Position numbers and translations under genes: made by a program | NCBI GenBank assembly: GCA_023078555.1 | Contig: CM041202.1 | Coordinates: 248,001-312,000, forward strand | From: Ulva prolifera | Taxonomy: Eukaryota > Chlorophyta > Ulvophyceae > Ulvales > Ulvaceae | Reading direction: 5' to 3' | DNA: 64,000 nt | Notes under the pieces: model-generated | The model's input: only the letters and a program-made list of their open reading frames with translations | Databases searched by the model: none | What the model was told of the DNA's origin: nothing | Shown: piece by piece, positions 42,723-53,776 of the stretch | Layout of the letters: the number at the start of each line of letters is the position of its first letter | Position numbering within the stretch: position 1 is the stretch's first letter

Positions 42723-45700
42723 TCAATACCGGATGTGCAATGCCGGATGAGACGCCTGTAGACACTCACAGATGTCCACAGTCGCACCGCCACACACCCC
42801 AGCCACGTTCAGCTCCTGCAGCGAAACCATCTGCACCAGCACAGGCGCCAGCGCCTCCAGACCCTCCGGCTGAATGCCGCAGTACCCCAGCCCCAGAAAC
42901 TGAATCCCCGCCGGGCCGCACGGCGCAAACTTCGCGCTCACGGCGGCGCCGCCGCCCTCGCCTGGCGGCGCGCCCGGCACTTCCTGCCGCAGCGCCATCG
43001 CCAGCATGCACGCGCCCTGCACCTCGAGCATGTTCATGCTGAGCTCGAGGTGGCGGAGGTGCTTCAGCCGCCACAGCACGGGCGCGAGCGCCTGCATCGC
43101 GGCCGGCCGGATGCCGTTGTCCTGCAGATCGAGCACCTCCAGCGCCGTACAGAACGCGAGCTGGCCGAGCTTCGCGCAGACGCGGTCCGCGCCGAACATG
43201 TTGCGCGCAAGCCGCAGCTCCCGGAGGCCGGACAGCGGCGGCCAGCAGCGTGCAAACGCGCCCACGTCGTCCGCCGGCATGCGGCAGTCGCTCAGCGACA
43301 GGCACGTCAGCGTCGTCAGCGACGCGATGCTCGACGCCATCGCCACCCCGACGTCCCCCCACGGCGACTTGACCGGGAACTGCGCGAACCAGAGGTGCAG
43401 CTCACGCAGCGACGCCATGCATGGGAGCGCGGCTACGAGTGTCCCGATCACCGCCGTCGTGTCGACGTGCGCGGAGAGGCTGAGGTGGGTGAGGCGCTGC
43501 AGCCGGTGTAGCCCCTGTGCGAGCTTCGCACTCGCGCCCTCGTACACGTTCCCGGCGACGACCTCGAGCCGCTTCAGCCGCGGCATCGCATGCATGAGCT
43601 TGCAGGCTTTGAGCACCGCGGCCGGCTGGAAGCGGCAGTCGAACTGCAGCCCGGTGACGTGTTCGCATCGCGCCGCCTGACGCGTGAGCTCACTCGCCAT
43701 ACAGCAGCGCAACCCATCTGCATCGTCCTGGACCTGCAGGTACATCTGCGGGACGGAGCGGTGGAGCCGCCCGGCGGCAGCGGCCGGGGACGGGCGCGCC
43801 AGCACCGCGTTGACGAGCTGCAGGCACCCGCGGCCGTCGCAGTTTGACGACCCGAGGGTGATGGACGCGAGCTTGGGCGCGGCGGCAGCGGCCTCGAGCA
43901 GCGCCGCGGCGGCCGCGCACGGCAGCTTCCGGTGGCCGTCGCGGGAGTGGTGCAGCTCCAGGCGGCGGAGGACGGGGAGGGTGGCCGCGGCGGCGACCGT
44001 CCCCGTCGCGGCACTTGTGGCCGCATTGAGCAGCGCGAGCCGGGTCAGCCGCGTCGCCCGGGGTATGAACTCCGCCGCCGCCTCTAACACCACGGCCTCC
44101 GCGGCGGATGCCGTCGATATCTCGAGGGCGTGGAGCTCCGGCAGGCTACAGGCGTCGCGGAGGAGTTCGGCGCAGGGTTGCGGCGGGGAGAGGGCGAAGT
44201 GGAGCGAGATGGCGGTGAGGTGCGTCAGGGTGGGCACGGCGGCGGTGGCGACGGCCGCGGCGCCGGCGGACTGCAGGCGCAGGCATAGGGTTCGGTGGAG
44301 GTCGATGGAGGGGGCAAAGGCGCGCACAGCGATCGGTACGAGGCGGGGGGGCAGGCGGTGGATGTTCTGGAGGTGGGTGTCGGCGATCGCGGTGGGCGGG
44401 AGGCCGGTCGCGGCGGCGCTGATGGTTGGGGAGCGGGGCTGGGGGGGGTCCGAGTCGGGGGCGGTCTTGGGGCGGGTGGCTGAGGGGTGGAAGAGGAGCG
44501 CCGCGAGGCCGGGGGGGAGTTCCAGCATTACCTACACGCGAGAGAAAGGCATGATAACGCGCTCGTCCTGCTGTGGGGCGCCGGGCTGTGCCAGCCTTAT
44601 TAATTGGGCTGTGTGTGCGGTGTCTGTTTAACTGACATGACTCGTTTGAAAAGGACAAGGGGGAGGGGGGGGCTCCTGGTTGACTCAGGGGCCGTGCACA
44701 GCATCTGCTGGCTGGACGACTGGAAGTTTCTGTTTTGAATGCACAGTGTTTGGTGCCTGCAGGCAGGAGGATGTGGTCCCGGATATATCGTCTCGGATAT
44801 ACACAGGACGATATCGATATAAATATGTCTACACCATCGCAGTGACGTCAGGTGGTGCCGGCACGATCACAGGAGCAGGGCCATGATGACATCCATGCCG
44901 GACATGCATGCGGGTGCGATGGACAGCCGACACGGCCACAAAGAACAATGGCCAACTCCATGATTTGGTTGGACACTGCAGGAGCCATGACTGTGAGAGG
45001 CGCTTGGGGCATGGCTGGCTGAGAATCATCCCTGCGCCTGACTCAGCAGCCGGCCCCGCATGCATGCGGACTTCGTGCAGATGGCATGTACCGGCACGAC
45101 AGTGTGCTAAGCTCGTCAAATCCGTACAGATATTCTGTACCACTTTTTGGTGTGGATGAAGATATCTGTGTGCCCCTGAGGAGGTTTCCAGACGCAGTGC
45201 AGTGCATGTGGTGCAGAGCGGGAATGTATGCATGTGGTGCAGAGCTGCGGTGCCCGCACATACATGCATGGGGCACAGCAGATCTGGCAGCATGCATGTG
45301 CAGTGGCAGGAGGCGCTGGCGGCAGCAAGCACACACCGAAGCACACGGCACAGCACTCAGCACAGCAGACAGCACAGCATATGGCACAGCGTGTGCAGCC
45401 TGCACAATGTCCTTGCTTCACATGCAAGCACTTACTCTACTGCCCTGCAGCCACACATGCACGTGTCGATCAATTGCCCACACACAGCAGCACAGACATG
45501 AGCATTGTTCCTGGTCTTGTGATGCGCATGGCGCCCTGCGGTGCTACCTGCCTCTCCAACTTCGTCCTAGTCACACAGCAGGCGAGGGAGTCGGGGCTGA
45601 CTCACTGGTGACCACACATCCGCACCTCACTTCCTCCTAGGCCCGTGTGAATTGCGGCCCACCCCAGAGCCCACCACAAAGCAGAGCACAGGCAGCACAG

Positions 45701-47988
45701 CACACAGCCCGCAGCACATCGTAGCACGCAGCACGCGCAGCGCGCTTTGTCGATTTCAGCGTAGCACTAGAACACAGCACATGGCATCACACAGTGCTGC
45801 ACTGCACAGCACATGGCAGCACACAGCGCCGCATGCAGCACGTAGAACTGTACACAAGCATACCACAAGGCAAGCATGGGTCGGACTGGTGTACGTCGCA
45901 CTCGGAGCCCAAACAAAGAACAGGCCTTTGATGTGATGAGAGCGGATCGGAGTGGTAGCGTGTTGGTGCACTGAACGATCAGCTGTCTGGTATCAGCAGC
46001 CGCAGGCGCGCTGCACCAGGCCCCCCACATTGCCGGGTCATGTGCCAGGTGCTGTGCCCGCTGCGCCACATGCTGTGCATGCTTTGGTCACCGCTGTGCC
46101 TGCTTTGGTAAACGCTGTGCCATATGTTATGTGCATTGTAACATGTGCTGTGCACGCTGCGCCACGTACCATGGACGCTGTGCCGCGTGCTGTGCATGCT
46201 GTGCCACAGAGGGCGCAGCGTATCTGAGCGGCCCCAGAAACATGGCACAGGCTCTCCATTATGCGCGGCATGCTCCGAAAAGTGTGAGAGGCGATGGCCG
46301 CATGCATGCGGAGGTGGCTTGCGCATGGTAGCCACAGGTGGTTCTGGTTTGTTTAGTACCGCGTTGGCTTCAATGCGGTGGTTGGGCATATATGCGACAG
46401 GGTTCGCTACCAGCGAGGCGCCGCCCGGCCACAACACCGACAGCACAATCGAGCGGCCGCGCCGCACACTTCGAAGAGATCTCTGCAACCACCAGGGCAC
46501 GCAGGCGCGGGGAGCTGCCACACACGCCACACACGGCTCCTAGCACATGCACACATGCAGGGCCCCACCCCAAACCATTAATCAGGATTTCACCGTAATG
46601 CATGCAGCAGCAGCTGCAGTGGGGGGTGGCACACCTGCAGCGCGGTTGCGCGTGTAATGTGCCGACCGAGAGGTCGCGAGCCGTCTGCCGCGCTGTTGCC
46701 GGGGGTCGCCATCAGGCTCGGCGTGGCCCCTACGCCACCCTTGCCGACACCGTTCGGCGTCGGCAGCGGCGGCAGGCCCGCCGGTGTGATGCAGCAGAGC
46801 AGGGGCCGCAGGAAGGTCTTGGAGCGCGGGCGCTGGGAGGGGTGGAGGATGCGGGGGGTGGGCGGGAGCTGGTGCGGCTTAGGGGCCTCCATGCCCTCGA
46901 GCATGCCGAGCGCCTTCATCAGCTCGGGGCGGAGCATGGTGCAGACCTCGTGGATCGTCTGGGCGTCTGCGAGAGCATCGGCTGCCTGCATGTACAGGAT
47001 CTCCTTCGTGTACAGCGCGGGGGCAGCTCTGTTCGGGCTGTATCAATTATGAAGCAATCATGAGTATCTTCAGGCCGGGAGTGGAACGGGCCCGGGGGTG
47101 ATGGATCCTCGAGGAGCATGCATGATCTCTGTGTAGGCGATCAGACTGGTTGGCCGTGACCGCCCGGTCACGGCCAACCACATACAACAATTGTTGGGAT
47201 ACACAGCACGAACGGTCGACACTGCCACGGCTGCTGCGCATTCTCATTGAAGGGGAGCCTCAGCAGCCATGGCAGGAGCAGCGGTCAAATGCAGAGTGCT
47301 TCAGCTCTGTTGTGCGGACCACAACAGTGCCGGAGATCCGGGACAACGCGGAAATGTATATGCTTGATTCGAGGATGATTGTGCAGCAAGGGCAGTGAAT
47401 GCGAGGTGTGTGTGGCGCAGCGCGGGTTGTGCACTGCGATGTGCTTCAGTTCAATGGCCGCAGCGAGTCTTGCGCACACGCAGCTGCGGCTGCCCGTAGC
47501 CTCCGCGTCAGCAGAGCTACCCGTACATGACAGCTGCCAGTCAAATAGATGATCGATGGTATGATCTGCAGCTCCTGTGCTGTCGTGCATCGGTCATAGC
47601 CAGGCAGCACTGCAGGTCGCGTATTGGCCAGCCCTTGTGCAAGCAAGCCCCGCTTTCAATGAACCGCACACCAAGCAGGCATAGGAATAAAGGTAAGTGG
47701 GTGCAGTACCAGGAGGATGTTGGTGAGTTGACCAGGTGGCATCTCCTCCGGCGCAGCGGTGCTGTTGCTGGCGAAGTCCAGCCAGCTTTCGAACTGGTCA
47801 TAGCTGATGGGAAGCGGCACGACGCCTCCACCAGCCGAGCACACGTTCTTAATGACATCACTGCGCTTCACATCAGTCGAGTGGATCTTGTTGGGCTTGC
47901 CCTGGACGGTCACGGCGCCCGAGTCTTGCTCGACATTGATGATGCAAACGTCGTGACAGTCCTGAGGCGAGTAGGGAGGATAGTTCAT
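42723..47988 (-). CDS. BTB/SKP1-fold leucine-rich-repeat protein A, three exons
   Basis: Exon 1 (47710-47988) carries DVCIINVE, KRSDVIKNV and PLPISYDQFESWLDF, the first half of a BTB/SKP1-like fold. Exon 2 (46635-about 47003) completes it with EILYMQAADALADAQTIHEVC, followed by a proline/serine-rich linker. Exon 3 (42723-44531) encodes about 600 residues of leucine-rich repeats with units like LRHLELSMNML and LEVLDLQDNGI, of ribonuclease-inhibitor type. Joins are phase 0 and give about 818 aa. The exon 2 acceptor is the least certain (AAG|GAG best matches the paralogue). A 2.1-kb intron holds an inverted low-complexity region. Order and phase are the same as in gene B at 51518-55748. BTB proteins with repeat domains often act as CUL3 substrate adaptors; that role is inferred here. 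Confidence 0.72.
45190..46230. repeat. CAGCAC-rich and GTGCTG-rich low-complexity arms, inverted
   Basis: 45300-45850 is dense in ACAGCACATGGCAGCAC-like words, and 46030-46210 in the complementary TGTGCCACGTGCTGTGC-like words. They lie within the second intron of BTB-LRR gene A. Confidence 0.7.
47147..47180. repeat. Perfect 16-bp stem hairpin with 2-nt loop
   Basis: TGGTTGGCCGTGACCG, loop CC, then the exact complement. Located in intron 1 of BTB-LRR gene A. Confidence 0.92.
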
Positions 47989-47994
47989 GCCGAC

Positions 47995-48970
47995 GGCGGA
48001 TACAAGAGGACGACCAGAAGCACTTCAGATCACTGTCTTGCTCGCCTCCCAGGATGTGTCGAGGTACACGTTGAATAACGGTTGCGTCGAGGTGTCAGAG
48101 CGGCCCGGTGCGTTACAGTGCCGCAGGGAGACACTGCAGCACAACACACGGCCGGTGGCTGATAAACTGGGCAAGTATGGTGGAGAAGGGACATTTTTGA
48201 AGCGCACATGCGAAACGGTGGTTCCCTCGCCGCAGATAATGGCCCGCATCGCGGGGTGGTGTTTGTGGCTAGAGGAGTAGCATGAGAACCGGCGAACGAG
48301 TTTCGCCCACAACCTTACCGAGTCGACGACACGAGTAACCGCCAACGCAATGCATTGCACCGTGCGACACCAGCCAGCGAGCCGATAGCGTAGAGTCCCA
48401 TCAGGGTGTGAAACCGCGACCACCGATTTCCCGTCAGCTGAGACGCCAAAACGAATGACGCCGTCGGCCGTGACCACCAATCGACAATTGCCGTGGCCAA
48501 AACTTGGACCGCGCGCAGAACTTGCGCGCGCCAGTGCATCTCGTGATGGGTATTTTACACGTCGAACTTATTTTGCATGTGGGCTCGCAGGCTTCAGCGA
48601 GGTCACAAACAAACGCAGCTAGCATCCCCGCGGGCCCCGGAGCAAATGTTATGCCTTCGCTGAGCGGCTGTGGCCGCACATGTGCACGTGGTGAAGCGGT
48701 CGGAGGTCGGGGCTGCATAGATCTGGTGCCGCGGAAGGGTACCGTATAGCTACCGCAGGGCACGTCAGACACGGCGCGCATGCGCATGCACATGCCGGAG
48801 TCGTGATGCTCGGACACAGTCCGACAGCCAGGCTGCGCCGCAGAAATCACCCGGGCCGGGGTTCCTTTTGATCCTCATCATCCTGCAGTGCCACGACGAC
48901 GCCACGCCGCAGCATGCTCCAGCGCATGCACCTGCCAGGCTGGCAGTGGAAGCGACAGCTGCGGGATCCC
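47995..48970. other. Upstream region of BTB-LRR gene A
   Basis: A minus-strand open frame (48025-48480) precedes the first exon in the same frame but ends in a stop. It has no clear family match and no counterpart before gene B. It may be a promoter region or an extra exon. Confidence 0.35.
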
Positions 48971-48988
48971 TACACTACACGTGTCACT

Positions 48989-49082
48989 GAGATGAGGTGA
49001 GATGTGCGTGGGTGTCTTGGTGTTTGCTTCGTCTGCTTGCTACTTTCGCGGTGCTGCCCGCCTTGCTGCCTTTGTCCTTGTA
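48989..49082 (+). mobile_element. 94-bp GT-rich retroposon with exact 17-bp target duplication
   Basis: Ends GCGGTGCTGCCCGCC...CTTTGTCCTTGTA. Flanked by ACACTACACGTGTCACT at 48972-48988 and 49083-49099. Confidence 0.92.
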
Positions 49083-49115
49083 ACACTACACGTGTCACTC
49101 CGAGTGGTCTCGGGG

Positions 49116-49140
49116 TTACAAAAGAGTGAACGGGAGAAAT
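49116..49140 (-). mobile_element. 25-bp LINE-tail insertion with exact 12-bp target duplication
   Basis: The insert TTACAAAAGAGTGAACGGG plus AGAAAT is the inverted extreme 3' end of the LINE. Flanked by GTGGTCTCGGGG at 49104-49115 and 49141-49152, only 4 bp from the end of the neighbouring retroposon's duplication. Confidence 0.9.
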
Positions 49141-49154
49141 GTGGTCTCGGGGTG

Positions 49155-51070
49155 TAGCCCTGCCTGCGCCTCCAAGTTTCCAAGCAAGCTGCGGTGTCGA
49201 GGATCCTTGGTGGTCGAGGATCACACAGGCCAGGTGTTCACTATCTCATCGAGACAGCAGTGCTGTCACAGTACTGCGCGAGCAGCGGCTGCTGCTACGC
49301 TGTCGCTGCATCTTGCTGTACATTTCGCCTATATTGCATGCCTTAAAGTACATGTACATGTCTTCAGAAGAGTCAACGGGTCAGCTCAGCAGCCGCATCA
49401 CCAACACAGTCATCAAAACCTATGGCTTTGTCCGCAAAAGATCGCGTGAGCGCCCCGGTGGAGCAGGGCACGTGCGCAGCGGCCAAGCTGGAGTGGCTGA
49501 CGTCGAAAGCACCTTGCGTTCGAGATCTCATGATAACCCAGGTAGTATGTACATGCCGTCTCATGCCGTACGCGAGGTCGACGGCTGTCCCAAAGCTGCA
49601 GCTTTGGCGTGCCCGTGGTCGCAGTAGACAACTACGGCTTGCACCCACGATATCAACCCATCGATCCGCGCTGCTTGATATCTGCCGAGTAAAAGTTCAA
49701 ATTTGGAACGCGGGCACTTCGCACGCAGTCATGGCCACGGCCACCAGGCTCGACAAATGACGTGTCGAAGGCTTTTAACGGCTCCAACCTTGGCGAGGTC
49801 TTCGCGTGACCGTGAACGTGTGCGGCCAGGGCGCCTCGCAGATGAACAGAATTGTTGTGATCTTACCTCCAGGATGTCGCAGCGAGCGCAAGGGCTTCCC
49901 GGTGTGCGCCTGTGGAAGTCGTTCAGAAGGGTCAGGTGTGCGCATTATTATATCGATACCGAAACTGTGCCGGTCTCTGCGACTGTATGCGCATGCATAT
50001 GCCGTTCCCTTAACTGAGCAGGGTGTTGTGCGCACGTAGATGCAATTGCGGGGAATTGCAAACGGTTAGGCGGGCTCGTTCGACCGCTAAGATGGGGTGC
50101 GATCTTGCGGAGGATCTACGCGTCGGGTTGGTGTCGCTTCCACCTGGCTGAGCCATGCATATGTAGTGCATGACCACCGCATGTTCCGGGACGGCGGTGC
50201 CCTGCTAGCCACAAGCAAGCCTTGCGCCTCCTGAGCTCCGGTGCTAGACCTCGGCTCAGCAGCTTTTGGTCTGTGTGCAAGTGTGAGGCATTCGCTCAGA
50301 TAGAATACTCCTGATTGCATGTCGGGTCGACCACTCAATCCGTGATCCGTGATCACTCCATCCGTATATGTAGAGACACACCTGTCTCGGTGTTGTGCCA
50401 CTATGTACGCATGCAGACTCTCGGGAATAGCATCACTTTACCCTTCTACATTGGCCTGAGCTGAAGTATTGTGCTTGCGACTCGCAGCGAGGGCCCCGGC
50501 TCATCGCCTTGAGACGCCACATTCAATGTAAAATACAATGTTGTATTAATTATCCTCAGGCCGATATCTAAAACTAGATTGGTAGATCTGCATGGCGCCT
50601 GCCAGCCAAGAGATGGGGTGGTGCTTCACGCATCCACCCATGCAAGGTGGATGCGTGAATCAGCTTCGTTCGTGAGTGAGCATTCCCGGGGGCGGACACG
50701 CAGCGGACTGGCCTGGATGCTTCTACAGGCGATGAACATGGCAGCAACCATTTTTGTGGCGACGCAGACCGCGCAGGCTTTACCCCTAATCAACACACAG
50801 ATGTAGATCAAGGCTGTGCCTAGCTTTTTCAATAGCAACAGTATGCAAAGTATTTCCCTGTCACAGACAAAAGAACCTTCCTGGCTGGCCTAACAGCCGC
50901 AAAGTCATGTGGCCTCCGATAGGGCGCAGACATGAAGGGCAGCTGCCAACGAGCACGGCAGACTCTCACATCGATGACTAGGCAAACAGGCGGGTCCATA
51001 ACAGATTGCTCGGCCATGACATGGGCACTTGTGCGGCGAGCATGCACATGACTCTCTGCCGACCACCAAG
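49155..51070. other. Spacer without a supportable gene
   Basis: Contains a hairpin with a 14-bp perfect stem (50625-50638 and 50646-50659, 7-nt loop). No coding motif seen. Confidence 0.45.
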
Positions 51071-51086
51071 ACACACATAGGACAGT

Positions 51087-51135
51087 GCCTGCTTCTTTCG
51101 CGGTGCTGCCCGCCTCGCCACCTTCATCCTTGTAG
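51087..51135 (+). mobile_element. 49-bp GT-rich retroposon 3' end with target duplication
   Basis: Contains TTTCGCGGTGCTGCCCGCC and ends ATCCTTGTAG. Flanked by CACATAGGACAGT (51074-51086) and the same with one change (51136-51148). Confidence 0.82.
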
Positions 51136-51517
51136 CACATAGGATAGTACAGAGGCAAAGCGGAAAAAACATCGGGTGTCTCGCCGCGTGGCACTCAGAG
51201 CGTCGCCCACAATCCCGCTGTTGCAAATGTATGCCTCACCCATGACACAGCCGGAGCACAAGGGGGTCCGTCTGCTTTGCATGCACATGCCCTGACTTAA
51301 TTGTCATCAGGCAACCACCAGGTTGCCATCACCGGAGAGAAAAGGCATCTTCTAACGCTCCACGGCTAGATACCTGCCGACGTCGCGGTGCTGGAGGTCA
51401 CCGCTGGTACACATCAACCACCTTTGTAATCGCGCACTGCTCCAGAAAATTCCGGAAATACACTTCATGCGTGCTTTCACAGGTGTGGGCAGCAGGCGCG
51501 GTGCTGCCGACACCATC

Positions 51518-53740
51518 CTAGCGCACGCTGTAGCCACCGTCAACAGTCACCGCCACAGCAGAGTTGGCAGCGTCCAGCGCCTCGAGCTCCCGTCCCGCCC
51601 CGGCGTCAGACACGGCCACAGCACGCAGCGCCGGCAGCACGCGCAGCGCGCCCACGAGGCCACGCATGCCCGCGGCCTTGATCCCACATTCCATCAGCTT
51701 CAGCTTCTGCAGGCCGGTGGGCCCAGCGCGCAGCGCGGGCGCAGCGGCGGCGCCGGCGCGCTGTGCGCGCTGTGCGCTGGGCGGGCGTAGCGCGAGCGCG
51801 AGGTGTGCGGCGCCGCTGCACAAGAGAGGATTTCCCGAGAGGTTGAGGGAGGTGAGGGCGGCGAGGCCGGGCAGCAAAGCCTGGAGCTCCACTGCTGCGC
51901 CGCTCGAGATCTTGTTGCGGCTGAGGTTGAGGTCTCGGACGGCACTTAAGCCACCTAAGGCTCCTGCGAGGGCTCGCACGCCCTCTCCCCCCATCGCGGT
52001 GGCCGACAAGTCAAGCCTCCGCAGCCGCTGCAGCTGCTCGAAGCAGTGCGCGACCCTGCACACGCCGCCGCCGCCGAGCGTGCCACGAGAGAGCTGCAGA
52101 CTTGTCAGTGCATGCATGCCATGCACTGCAGGCGCGATGATCTCCGCCGCCTGCCACCCGGTCAGCTCCGCCGTCTCGATGACGGCAGATAGGTCCGCGC
52201 TCTCCAGCGCCGGCAGCGCATGCATGGCGGCCATGAGCTGGCGCAGCCCGGCCGCGTCGGTGCGGCACCGCGTCAGATCCACGCTGCGCAGGTGTGGCTT
52301 GCGGCGCAGGCCCTGCGCGAATGCAGCGGCGCCGTGCGCCGACATCGCCACGGCATGCACGGCGAGCGTGCTGAGGTCCGGTAGGTGGCACAGCAGCTGC
52401 CCGCATGCATGCGCGATGTCGGCGTCGCCGTTGCACACAATCTCGAGCCGCGTGAGAGCAGTGCAGCGTGTGCCGTGCCGCGCGAGCCCTCGCACCACCG
52501 CCTCCAGCGACCCGCACCGCCCCCAGCACATCGTCTTGCCCTTCTGGTCCAGCCGCAGATCCCGGAGCGAAGTCGCGGCGCCAATCGCAGCCGCCAGCTG
52601 CTCCCCCTGCGCCCCATCCACACCCGTCAACGCAACCTCAAACTCGATCCGCCGTAGCCGCCCCGGCCGTGGTAGCACGCGCAGCGCGTCCGCTGCAGCC
52701 CGCCCCGTCAGCCCCTCACTGAAGAACCCTATCTCCTCGAGATCCGGGAGCGCGGCGAGACCTGGGGCGAGCGCGGCCGCGACGGCCGCGTCGACGCCGC
52801 AGCTGCGGAACTCCAGCGCCTGCAGGAGTGGGAGCTTCTCGAGGGCGGTTGCGAGGTGCCGCGCGGAGTCGACGCGGAGGTTCGCGCGCACGAGGGTAAG
52901 CCGCCGCAGGCCCCCCGCGTCGGCGAGGCTCTTGGACAGCATCCGGCGGAAGCGGCTCGTCGGCACGGGCTCACGCGCGGACAGATTGAGGGACAGCGCG
53001 CGCAGCATGGGCATACGGCACGCGGCGCGCAGTAGCGCCGCGAGCCGCTTGTCCGCGGTCTCACGCTGCTCCACGCTGCGGAGGTGCGCGCCGGAGGAGA
53101 CGGTGAAGTCAAGAGCCGTTAGGGTGGATAGAGACGGTAGGGTTTCCGTGATGAACGTCAGGGCGGACACCTTTGCCGTGGGGGAGTCCGGCAGGTGCAG
53201 GCACAGGGTGCTGAGGGCATCGATGCATGGCGCGCAAGCGCGAACGGCGAGAACGTGTAGATGTGGCTGCAGGGTCGTCAGCTGCAGGGGGAGGGTGCGG
53301 CAGCTGATGTCGGTGGCTGCTGTGGGGATGCCCCGCCTGTAGCCACAGAAGGCACCGTGCAGCAGCGCCAGGCCGACAGGTTCTGGGACGGACGAGACCA
53401 CCTGCATGCATGTGGGCGCGTGAGTGGCCTGCAGGGCAATGAGAGATCAGGTAGTGATGTGCCGCGCCGATTGTCAGCTGTCCCGAGGCATCCATCAGCA
53501 TCGCCGATCGGACAGGCTGCACGGCCTCCGCGGCCATGCCAGCGACAATTGCACTGGCCCTGTCTGATGCTGACTGGCAACTCCATACCAGTGTGCATGT
53601 CCATTCTCCTTGCAGAGACCCTCCAGATCGGTTTCGGGTCGTCGGGTGCGATCACACAGAACAATTCCGAATTTTGCTCTAATTGTTGGATGGCAGTCCT
53701 AAAAATGGCGACCACCATTGCTCCTAACATGGCATGGCCG

Positions 53741-53776
<36 letters not shown>

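Noticed and set aside
48025-48480. Minus-strand open frame just upstream of BTB-LRR gene A, in the same frame, with a propeller-like phrase (DGVIRFGVSADGKSVVAV)
   Set aside because: It ends in a stop before the BTB exon, has no recognisable domain and no counterpart upstream of gene B.
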